Positions 31,738 through 41,603 of a DNA stretch of 64,000 nt are shown here, piece by piece. The notes beneath the pieces are model-generated. The model made no database searches. It saw only the letters and a list, made by a program, of their open reading frames with translations, and was not told the DNA's origin. The DNA comes from Eriocheir sinensis (taxonomy: Eukaryota > Arthropoda > Malacostraca > Decapoda > Varunidae). Both the position numbers and the translations under genes were made by a program. The stretch covers positions 1,012,853-1,076,852 of the forward strand of contig NC_066544.1 of assembly GCF_024679095.1 (NCBI RefSeq). The letters run 5' to 3'. How positions within the stretch are numbered: the first letter of the stretch is position 1; each line of letters starts with the position of its first letter.

Positions 31738-31985
31738 CAGCTCGTTTCTTTTGCAGTTTTTTTTTCCATTTTTATATGATTTCGCTGTTTCTGATGAGTC
31801 TCTTCCGTCTTTTTCTGTCCAACACCACATTTTCCTCCAAGCCCTATTCCCTCAGATCATCTTCTATGAAGTCCTTTCGCTTTAGCTCTTGTCTTCCTTT
31901 TCTTCAATTTAGTTCCATCTCCAACACTCCACGTTCAACATGATCCTTCTCTCGCCGCTTCATATGTCCGTATAATACTATAGTC
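31738..31985 (-). pseudogene. RTE-like LINE C-terminal fragment
   Basis: Translating the minus strand around stops gives MKRREKDHVERGVLEMELN, KDFIEDDLRE, GLEENVVLDRKRRKRLIRN and then poly-Lys. The order RR-E-x-V-x-R-x-V-L-E-M, then a basic segment, then D-R-K-R-W-K-R-L-I-R, is the usual C-terminal end of RTE/BovB-type RT ORFs. Stops and shifts make it a relic. Confidence 0.45.
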
Positions 31986-32092
31986 TGTTTCATTTCATCT
32001 GTCCACCAACAAAGCGGGAATTTTGATGGATGTGGCACCTGCGCATTTCAAGTTCGTGAATACGTGAAAATCAACTGTTGTGATAGACATTC

Positions 32093-32363
32093 AAGTTTAT
32101 TTTTCGGGGCGCCCGTGGTAGAGTCTGCGCCTTGCGCTCCGGTGGGGTCCTGGAGCGTATGGATTCGAGACCTCCCCGGTGCCATGGGAGTGGAAAGGTG
32201 GGCTCTTTCCGACACCCTCAGCCCCGTTGTTGGGCCTCCTCCTTGAAAGAATTGGGCATCTCTCTACCAGCCATCTGGGTGGTTGCGCGGCATGCACCGC
32301 CTTCCTCCCTTGGGGTATATCCCCAACGAAATACAAAAAAAAAAAAAAAAAAGTTTATTTTTC
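32093..32363 (+). mobile_element. tRNA-derived SINE with poly-A tail and 13-bp target duplications
   Basis: AAGTTTATTTTTC flanks both sides (32093-32105 and 32351-32363). The element (32106-32350) begins with a tRNA-like head (GCGCCCGTGGTAGAGTCTGC; ATGGATTCGAGACC as B box) and ends ACGAAATAC plus 18 or so A residues. Body about 170 bp. A different family from the class-II-tRNA SINE. It appears complete. Confidence 0.88.
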
Positions 32364-32706
32364 AATAATATATTTTAAAGTTTATGTATACAAAAAACAA
32401 CTCATTCATTTGCATTAATAATCTAACATAAAAACACACGAAAATACAAGCTTGTATCAAATAACATAGTCCCATCATGCTCGAACGATCTATGCTTTTT
32501 TTCAAATTCATTGATTGATAGCTTATATTTCAGGTATTTCAAAAGACATCTGCATGGGCCGTATTTATAAAGCGCTCATAAGCACTCAATAACTGTCATA
32601 AGTAGACAAAATAGCGATTCTTGTCATAAATCGCGATCTCTGTCATAAAACGAGTCATAACACTTACGAGACCTCCAACCCTGTCGTAGCGCCCCGTTGC
32701 GAGTCA

Positions 32707-33606
32707 TCTGGATCTGGATCTGGATCTTAATGCGCAGGGCACCTGTATAGGTGCATAACACGCATATTTGTTTTGGCTGTGGGGGGGACGGGGGAGCCGA
32801 GTGTGCAGGGGAGGGAAGTGAATCAAGTGACAAGTGGTGACAAGTGGTGACAAGTGAGTATGTATTTGTTTTCTGAATGAGTCTATTGTACCGCAGTCTA
32901 AAATCTGTTGAGGGAGGCTGTTCCAGTCACGTATGGTGTGTGGAAAGTATGAGTGCTTGTATGCGTCAGTGTTAGTGTGATATGTTTGGTATTTATGGAT
33001 GTGTGTGTTACGAGTACGTTGGCTGTTTGCGTTGTGTAAGTATGTATGTGGATCAATGTCAATGTGAGTGTTTGTGATCTTGTATATAAGTGTAAGTGTA
33101 TGCTTGTCTGCGTATGTGAAGAGGTTCCATGTTTATCTGTTGTTTGATCCATGTTGTGATGCCAGGCGTTCGAGTGTAATTGTTTGTAATGAACCTAGCC
33201 GCCTTGGTGTTGATTTGTTCTAACCTATCAATGTTTCTGTGTGTGTAAGGATCCCACACCGTGGAGCAGTATTCCAGTGTTGGTCTTACAAGTGTGTCAT
33301 AAGCTATGTATTTATTGTCAAGTGCGCAGTTATGTAAATTCCTCCTCAGGAACCCCAGTGTTCTGTTGGCTGTGGCCCTGATATGGTCTATGTGAGTGCT
33401 GAATTTCAAGTTAGTTGAGAGATGGATACCAAGGTACTTGTGCGTGTGAACTGATTCTAAATCTGAATTGTGGAGAGTGTAAGTGTGATGGATGGGGTTG
33501 TGCGCTCTGGTGAATCTTAATAGTTTGCATTTGTCTGGTCGGAAGTGCATCTGCCAGGTGCGCTCCCACCGCTAGAGGGCGTCCAAGTCGTTTTGTAATA
33601 GTCTGC
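32707..33606 (-). pseudogene. LINE-D copy 1, 3' half
   Basis: Encodes the C-terminal part of a CR1/L2-like RT: MHFRPDKCKLLRFTRAHN, HTHKYLGIHLSTNLKFSTHI, RPTLEYCSTVWDPYTHRNID and RLEQINTKAARFITNNYTRT, with a frameshift near 33150. The 3' end carries repeated GATCCA units (GATCCAGATCCAGATCC at 32708-32727 on the minus strand) as a tail. It continues upstream at 52069-52605; the two parts are separated by the jockey element. Confidence 0.85.
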
Positions 33607-34379
33607 TCCGTCGAAGGGGAGTCACCTTGTCGTGGTGACGGGGCTTGAAGCGAGGTCGGCGGCGCCATCTACCGTGGTGGCTTGCCCACCTCGATAGGGC
33701 TCGATGTCCGTTGGCCTCGTGGACCAAGTGCTTCCCCCTCATCACCGGTAGAGGAGGCCTACTGGTGATGTTGCCTTCGCTCGCCCTGCCCTTTTACCAC
33801 CCAGGGCAGGGCTACTGTCTCCCCACGTGTTTGCCGTGCGTGGCGTCCCGTATACTCCCCGTGCCCTCTCATCTGGGGGTTGAGTCCACCGCGGGGCAGG
33901 GTGTAGTTGTTGGTGGTAGCGAGTGTTCTAAGTGCTAATCGGTTCACGGATAGAGAAAGTCATATCCGCCAGGGTTACTTTATTGGACAAAAATCACAAA
34001 GGTCATTACGACAAGGACAACACATAGGGTAGGTGTTTGTTTGTGTATGCGTTTGTGTGAATGTTGTTTGTGTAGGTTAACATTTAAGTGTGGGTGTATG
34101 TGTAGAACAATGTGTACGAATGGACAAGAGGACATGGACGGACAGTAGAAGATAAACAAGTAACAAGAGATAAACAATTAGACGCACAAGAAACAGCGAG
34201 ACAGGAGCACGAACGAAAACATTGACACAAAGTAAAAATGAACATAGAGTCTATGCTGCAACGCCCCATTTTCTTATTGTCACTGAGGGGAAGGAACACG
34301 GAATTTGAGCGGTGACTGCTACAGATTACTCCCCCCAGTGACGAGGAAGGAGGAACGAAATCTTCCCTGGTGCGGGGGC

Positions 34380-34830
34380 GCTGTGGCAGACGGTGATGCG
34401 TTGCGATGAGTAGCGTTGTGCGATGAGTTGCGCTGAGTAGAGTTGTGTCGAGATGCGCGGTAAGTTGCGCTGAGTAGAGTTGCGTTGAGGTGCGCGGTAA
34501 GTTACGCTGAGTAGTTCAGCTACGGTGAGTCGAGCTGGGATGAGTAGTGTAGTGACAACAGCTACAGTGAGTCGATCTGGAGTGAGTAGTGCAGTGACAA
34601 CAGCTACAGTAAGTCGAGCTGGAGTGAGTAATGCGGTGACAACAGCTACGGTGGGTCGAGCTGAAGTGTTGAGCAGCGAGGGGTTGAGCAGCGAGGAGTT
34701 GAGCAGCGAGGAGTTGAGCAGCGTGAGGTGGGCTGCGTGAGGTGGGCTGCGTGAGGTGGGCTGCGTGAGGTGGGCTGCGTAAGTTGAGCTGCGGTGAGTT
34801 GAGTGGTTGGCTGTTTAATAGATCCTGGAA
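34380..34830. repeat. Short tandem repeats in the 3' interior of the deleted LTR element
   Basis: Arrays of GAGTAGAGTTG, a 42-45 bp unit with GTGACAACAGCTAC, and 14-bp GTGAGGTGGGCTGC/GAGCAGCGAGGAGTT units follow one another. Not present in the visible Gypsy-1 copy. Confidence 0.85.
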
Positions 34831-34989
34831 GGCTTGAATCCGCACTCCCAAATCGCGAACCACGTAGACGGGTCCTGAGCAGAAGAGTGGTGCTCTGAAG
34901 GACACCGCCGTAGTAGAGGAAGAGTTGCATGTCATCGTCAGGCATGGTGAAGTCGAGCGGCGTGGAGATGGGCGAAAGGCACTGGCGTA

Positions 34990-35480
34990 AACGCGCCGGG
35001 GGCCACGGCAGTCAGAGAGTGCGTCGAGGGAACTGCGTGTGAAGGCGCTAGCTGCCAGCAGGGGCCTCGGCAGTCGGTGAGAGTAGAACGACTGCGTGTG
35101 TTAAAGGCGCCAACTGCCAGCGTGCCAGGGGGCCTCGGCAGTCCGTGAGGGCGTCGAACGACTGCGTGGTAAGGCGCTAGCTGCCAGAGTGCCAGGGGCC
35201 TCGGCAGTCCGTGAGGGCGTCGAACGACTGCGTGGTAAGGCGCTAGATGCCAGCGTGCCAGAGGCCACAGCCGGTTGAGGAGTGAGAGGCGCTAGCATAT
35301 GCCAGGAGCCGTGCAGTCGTGAGTGCGTCGAACGACTGCGTGGGAAGGCGCTAGATGCCAGCGAGCCGGGGGCCACAGCGAGTTGAAAGGTGAGGGGCGC
35401 TGACATGTGCCAGGAGCCGCGGCAGTCCGTGAGAGTAGAACAAACTGCGTGTAGTATAGGCGCTGGCACGTGCCAGGGGC
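34990..35480. repeat. About 66-bp minisatellite in the leader of the deleted LTR element
   Basis: Around seven imperfect units containing GGCGCTAGCTGCCAG and GGCAGTCCGTGAGGGCGTCG. Gypsy-1 has only about two related units at 10140-10260. Confidence 0.85.
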
Positions 35481-35884
35481 CTCTGTGGCTCGGGGAGTGA
35501 ACCAGTGTTCAAAAAGGCACTGTAACACAACACTGCACGCTTAGTATGTAACACTGTGACACTAACTGTTGCTGGGGACGTGCTGCACTGAACTGTTGCT
35601 GGACACACTGCACTGTACACAAAGATCCACAAGTGTAGGATAATCCAAGAGGGCGGTGGTTAATCCAGTGGGGTGTCACACTGTGTTTGCGTGTCTCTCT
35701 GAGTCTGTGTGGTGTGTGGTGGCGTATACACTGAGTCTGTATGGCGTGTACACCGAGTGTGTGGCACTGTGTTTGAGTGTTCACTGAGTCTGTGTAGTGT
35801 GTCAGACGGTGTGCGTGTCTCAGTCGCCGGACCAGCGGAAAGGCAGGAAGGAGGGGTGGGGGTGGGTGGGTGAGCACCGGGAGG

Positions 35885-36125
35885 AGCACTATGGGGCACA
35901 AAAGATGCCTGGAGGAGGCGCTGAAGGTGCCTGGAGGAGGCGCACAGAGGGTGCCTGGAAGAGGCGCACAGAGGGTGCCTGGAAGAGGCGCACAGAGGGT
36001 GCTTGGAAGAGGCGCACAGAGGGTGCCTGGAAGAGGCGCAGAAGGCGTCTGGAGGAGGGCACAAAGGTTGCCTGGGTGAGGCACAGAGGGTGCCTGGAGA
36101 AGGCGCAGAAGGCGCCTGGGGGAGG
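35885..36125. repeat. 24-bp minisatellite in the leader of the deleted LTR element
   Basis: About ten units of GCACAGAGGGTGCCTGGAAG plus GGC. Homologous to the array at 10550-10845 but with a different copy number. Confidence 0.9.
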
Positions 36126-37048
36126 ACGGGGGAGAACCCTGAAGGTGGCAACTACGCCTACGGCGTAATGTTTCTCCCGACCTGAGTGCTCAGCCCCACG
36201 AACCCCGAATGGAGGTGAGGATTTTTGCCCCAGGAGAGGGCGGACGAATGGACAAGTTACCCTGCCCAGATCCTCCACTCTAGGAGAGAGTGCCCTTGGT
36301 ACGGCACCGGCTATAAGCCACCTTGAACCATAGCAACACTGCAGGGTCACCAATTGTTGGTGGTAGCGAGTGTTCTAAATGCTTATCGGTTCACGGATAG
36401 AGGAAGTCATATCCGCCAGGGTTACTTTGTTGGACAAAAATCACAAAGGTCATTACGACAAGGACAACACATAGGGTAGGTGTTTGTTTGTGTATGCGTT
36501 TGTGTAAATGTTGTTTGTGTAGGTTAACATTTAAGTGTGGGTATATGTGTAGAACAATGTGTACGAATGGACGACAAGAGGACATGGACGGACAGTAGAA
36601 GATAAACAAGTAACAAGAGATAAACAATTAGACGCACAAGAAACAGCGAGGCAGGAGCACGAACGAAAACATTGACACAAAGTAAAAATGAACATAGAGT
36701 CTATGCTGCAACGCCCCATTTTCTTATTGTCACTGAGGGGAAGGAACACGGAATTTGAGCGGTGACTGCTACATAGTTCCCCTCGGTGGGCAACACGCTC
36801 CTTTGGTGGTTCAGTGTGGCCCCACTGAATCAATCGGCTGGTCATGCGATGGCTAGGGTCAAGTGGTCATTGCCGGGTGGGCGGTCGCAACGGTCCCGCG
36901 GCCGCCGTTAAACATCTGGCAGTGGATGCGTATACTTCCCCATTACCCATGGGGGCTGTTGGGTGCGGTTTGGCCCCAACATTCAGCCTCCCCTTGTTGA
37001 GCTCCGTGGTGGGTGGGGGTGTGGGGGAGTGAAACACCTCCCCTGTGT

Positions 37049-38985
37049 ATGGGTAAGTTTCCCGTGCCTCGGCCTGCCTTTCTCCCTGACGTCCGCCTGT
37101 CCCCGATTACCCCTACACGGCCCTCTCTCGTCGCCAACTTGGAGCCTTTCACCGTTCCTGGTGGTGCCGCTGGAAAGTCCCTACCTCCTAGATAGGCTGA
37201 CCAAAACAAGTCCGTGCGATACAAAAGTCCACGTGTGTCTGACAAGGCTGCCTCCCATTCTGGGGGTAACTCTGATGTGCGTCCCTCTTCCAAGCTGGAC
37301 GCACTTCAGATGGTGAATATCGATCCATCGTTTTCCTACCGTGCCTTGCACTCCTTACTCAAGCCATTTGGCACAGTCCTTCGTATCCGTCTCATTTATG
37401 ATGGAGACTTCAAGTCAGACAGATGCTATGTGACCTTTGCTTCCAGCGCTGAAGCCCTGTCGGCGTGTGATGCTGTTGCGACTCTGCCTATCGCAGGTGC
37501 TGGATTTCAAGCGAAACTTCTCCGCTCTTCCAATATTTCTGACAGTGACATGGACTATGTCCCGAACCTCTTCGAAGACGTTTTGTTAGAGCCAACTCCC
37601 AGGGACAGCCAGGTCCCTCCCCCTCGTTGGTTTGTTGCATACTATAGGAATGGGCGTGGCAACTTCATTCATGCTGCTAGGTACCTCGCCAAAGAAATTG
37701 ACACGATCCCTGAGGGGAATCTGAAAAAGAAGTAAGGGAAGGGAGTGTTAGTCAGGGCTAAAGATATTAGTCAAGCTAAAATGCTGCAACATCTACCATG
37801 CCCTGCTGACAACATGTTTGAAACGGTCAAAGCACACCATACCTTCAATTATAGTAAAGGCAGTATATATAATCATGACCTCTATGAGTTCTCTGAGGAG
37901 GAAATACTTGGGATGTGCCCTAGTTCTGTTCATAAGGTGTCCAAGATGAAGGGTTCAGCTAACATGATACTTCTCACCTCTTTTGGTTCTACCCTCCCTG
38001 ACCGTGTCAGTATTGGCCCTCTCCATCTTCGGGTAAAGCCTTTTGTTGACCGCCCTCTACAGTGTTTTTCATGTTACGGGTATGGTGATGGTAAGAAATA
38101 CTGCACTGAGCCTTCTCGGTGTGGTAATTGTTCTGCATTAGGCTCACACTCCACGGGGGAATGTGAGTCAGATGCTTATTGCTTCTATTGCCAGGATGCT
38201 CACCAGTTGTCTTCCAGACAGTGCCCACGATATCGCCTGGAACAGGATATTTTGCAACTTGCAAATAGTCAGTTTATCAGCCTTGGTAGTGCGCGCCGTG
38301 AACTCCTCTACCGCCAGAAGGTCGGTACTGGAGCAAAGACGTACACCTCATCGCTAGGCACTCGCTCTTCTGCCCAGCCCGCTGCTCAGGTGTCTTCTAC
38401 GGTTTCCTCCCGGCCCTTTGAAGCTACTGCTATTATGTCCCATAATAGATTTTCCCTTTTGTCCTGTGATTCAGTCGAGTCACCTCCAGGTTCTGATGCA
38501 GCTTCTCCGGCCTCGTCCCAGGTGATGCATGTTGATGTACATGCACCTCACATTGCTTCGCCGAAGTCCGCCAGAGGTATGAAGAAGCGACATCGCGGTT
38601 CTACAGATTCGGTTGAATCTGTTCCGCCAACTAAGATTACTGTAGGTGTACATGATTCTGGGTCTCTCAGGATAGGCCTATGGAGGAAGATGCGGAGGCT
38701 CATATTGAGCTTGCTGAGACCCCCTCTGTTCCAGTTCCTGTTGCTTCTAGTGGTTTTCCTGATCGGGATATGGAAACTGAGGAATCCCTTGGATATAGTT
38801 TTGGGAATCCTCCCCGCGAGCATGTAGCTTCGGGGAGTGGTGTGCGGTCTGGCTCTAGTAGTGCGGCGTCCGGAGGGGGCGCAGGTTCCTTTGTTGGGAG
38901 AAAGCTCGTGGTCCCTCGACCCGGCTTCTCTCGGGTCCCAGTCTCCTCTTCTCGTCGTATTACTGTACAGAAATCAGGTGGGTAA
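37049..38985 (+). pseudogene. Jockey LINE ORF1 (Gag-like nucleic-acid-binding protein)
   Basis: The ATG at 37049 opens MGKFPVPRPAFLPDV. An RRM-like fold follows (YRALHSLLKPFGTVLRIRLI, CYVTFASSAEALSACDAV), then a PRE_C2HC-like region and three Cys/His clusters: CFSCYGYGDGKKYC, CGNCSALGSHSTGEC and CFYCQDAHQLSSRQC. The C-terminus is Ser/Pro-rich. In-frame stops lie at 37193-37195 (TAG) and 37733-37735 (TAA), and a frameshift near 38675 moves the last 100 codons to another frame. Such proteins coat LINE RNA and act as chaperones. The product is not functional in this copy. Confidence 0.85.
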
Positions 38986-39038
38986 AAGGCAGTCTCTTTC
39001 AGGGGATCGCCTGGAGCGCACTCGAAAATAGATTTCTT

Positions 39039-39375
39039 GTAACGGGCTTGCCGGGGAGCGTTTAAAGGGCGTTGATTAAGACTTCAGCTTCCTTAAGGCG
39101 AATACGTTGTAGCCTATGTACAAGGAGTGTCGGAGCGAGAGCGACTGTCGTTGTGTGTCAGTCGGACTCTCGTGAAGGAGTGACGAGTTACAGGTTGGAA
39201 AATAATTGTTACAATCGGTCACGTACGTCAAGGTGACCTCTGCGCACTATAAAATGCGATGTATACAAAACTGAGACGGTAAACACTGACGGACGACATT
39301 CCTATAAGGTGGGGTGATCTATCTGTCGTGGGTTTTTTCCATTGACAATTGTATGCCTAATTCGTGGTGATATTA

Positions 39376-39461
<86 letters not shown>

Positions 39462-39481
39462 ATTGATATCCTACTATAACA
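39039..39481 (-). mobile_element. 3' LTR of the envelope-bearing element
   Basis: On the plus strand it starts GTAACGGGCTTGCCGGGG and ends CCTACTATAACA. It contains a (TAA)n tract near its right end (39377-39460). Shares long blocks with 47752-48173, such as GTGTCGGAGCGAGAGCGACT and ATTCGTGGTGATATT. Confidence 0.92.
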
Positions 39482-39878
39482 CTGCTCGGTCACCTACCAG
39501 TGATCGCGACCTCGCGATATACAAAAATCTAAATAGCAGTCTAGTTACCATGAACATACATAGTGGGAGTTTGTCAAGCAGACTGCCTATGACACAATTA
39601 CATTAAAACACTGGCTACGTAAGAACATATGTGGAGTTATAATATAAATAGTGAGAGGTAAAACACAACGTGTGTGACATGAAACAAAAGAGGTCTCTCA
39701 AAAGATAAATATAATGACACATGTATAAGAAGCTATCAACTGGCATAGTTACAGACAATGGAACGTTCATCTAGCTCCTAAAAAAAAAATACAGTAGTGA
39801 AACATAGTACAATGTTAAGTATAGGAGCAGGGGAATGCCAGGTTTCTGTCCTCTGACTTGCCCGAGAAAAGGAAAAAA

Positions 39879-41576
39879 CTACCTTGCCAGCGGCCTCCCT
39901 GCATCCAGTCGCCGTGTCTGCACAACCAAATAATCGTGGAGGACAGAGTTCCTCCTAATAAGGTAGCACATGACGACGAGACTGACGAACATCAGAAACA
40001 TTGGTACAAAAAATCCAGGGTACAGGTAGGGGAGATGCAAGTATTCAGGCAGCGTTTCCTCCAGGGTTTCCGCAAACTCTGTTTTGTTTGCGAAAGACAA
40101 TGAATTAAGAGAATTAGTCACATAAGAGATGCTGGAGAAGTGAATGTTATCGAGAGACCGTAGAGGAAACACTCGATGGGAAATATTGGCCGTGAAAACC
40201 AGACGGATCCGGGACGGGTACGTTGTTATGTTAGTGGAGCGGATATAGCATGCTTCCGCTATGGCATAGTGACCAGTAACCGATTGATAAGTGGTACCCT
40301 CCGGGCAGATGACTGATACATAGAATGGCTGAGGGAAATAAAAATAATGCAGACCCTGAAACTTCTTATGGAAAACAGGCGTTGGTGTTAGCTGCTTGTA
40401 AGGGCACAGGGATAGAGCGTCAGACGCGTTCACGCGGGTGAGGGCAATCTCGCATACCCCTCCTCGAACTGGTAGGAAGGCAAAGAGAGACGCAGAGCAA
40501 TAGAATCGCCCGAAGACCGTCTCCTTGCAATATTGCAAGAGTGAGTAGTTACCCGTTGAATACAGAGCGAAATCCTTCGCGATTAGAACAAGAGACGGGG
40601 ACGTGTCCAGGGCTAACACACTGTCCTTATCTGAAAAAGGGAACGGGACAATTTCGTGTGCCTCAAACACGTCCGCCGTCTGAAATGGAACATGAATGAT
40701 TATGGCATCGGGGGTGAGGCTGGACTCAATCAAGGGGTAAAAATATTGACTCATGTCTGGGGTGAATAAAGGTGTTCGGCTATAATATTGATACCCGATA
40801 TGGACAGTCGTTCTCAAATCGTGTAGAGGGAACAAGGCAGGTGTGACTCTACCGTGCGCTGCATCAACCATGTTGCTAATAACCTGCTGATTTGCAGTTG
40901 CGACAGAGTTAATGACGTTTTCCAATACATGCAAGGCCTAATCTAGGAGGAGAAACTGATTCACCTGGTCGATCTGTTTGACAACTATGTTGATAACCTG
41001 TACCATCTTATTTGTCTGCTCTAGCAGTTCCTCAGTGTTAGTATGCAACCGCGCAAGTTTTCTACAATTGGCGTTGATCACCCTGCGATTTCGGGCAGCA
41101 AAGGAAAGTACATGAGCGTAGTGGTCCCGCAAATCGCGTACGTCCTCGTCGGTTGCCGTACCGAAGAGGAACTTTGAGGCGGACCCAACGATGTTGAGCA
41201 ACCCCCTCTTTACCCGAGAGTGAACTGAGTGAAAACTATAATCCATGTCTACCTCATCAACTTTTCCCCGTAAGAACAGAATCCTGTCCTCCAGTAGTTG
41301 AAAAAGATGCAGAGAGTTGGTACTAGAAGGTGCCTTTGATTCCCTAGTCTTGGTAGCCCGTATGGCGTCTGCCATGCCGAGTAGTTTTTCTGAGACTATC
41401 CTGATTGTGTCAGTTGTGTTGGTCAAGGAAATATATGGATATTTTACGAGGAGCACATCTTCTATGAGGAAGACCTCTCCTATGTGTGCCGTGAGGGCAC
41501 CAGGCTTCAGGTGGATGGGTGTCGTTGCAAGCAAGGAGCCGAGGGACAACAAGATGATCAGAAAACGCAACATCAT
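39879..41576 (-). pseudogene. env: F-type envelope glycoprotein (env), one in-frame stop
   Basis: The ATG at 41576 opens a hydrophobic signal peptide (about residues 1-18). Residues 121-124 are RVKR, a furin-type site, followed by GLLNIVGSASKFLFGTATDE, the fusion-peptide-like segment seen after cleavage in baculovirus F proteins and errantivirus Env. A coiled-coil-like region follows (NTEELLEQTNKMVQVINIVV). An in-frame TAG at 40938-40940 divides the gene; the same frame is open on both sides. The distal part has many Cys residues and ends in a membrane span (FFVPMFLMFVSLVVMCYLI) with a basic cytoplasmic tail. The family role is membrane fusion and cell-to-cell spread. It lies about 30 bp downstream of pol, probably on a spliced RNA. 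Confidence 0.88.
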
Positions 41577-41603
41577 GATCTGAAAGTGGTGGGAATGAAG
41601 TAT

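Larger units (their letters stand above)
33908..36773 (-). mobile_element. Internally deleted, non-autonomous Gypsy-1-family LTR element
   Basis: Two LTRs (33908-34323 and 36355-36773) in the same orientation enclose about 2.0 kb. TAGT flanks both sides (33904-33907, 36774-36777). By eye the LTRs differ at about seven positions plus one 3-bp indel. The interior keeps the leader and the first codons of gag (MPDDD near 34945) and matches Gypsy-1 at 9980-10260; protease, RT and integrase are missing. The polypurine-like TGGGGGGAGTAATC lies just inside the 3' LTR at about 34324-34337. It could only move using proteins from an intact relative. Confidence 0.9.

Noticed and set aside
33908..36773. 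Terminal-repeat retrotransposon in miniature unrelated to other elements
   Set aside because: Its LTRs, leader and gag start match Gypsy-1 at 9980-11447, so it is a deletion derivative of that family.
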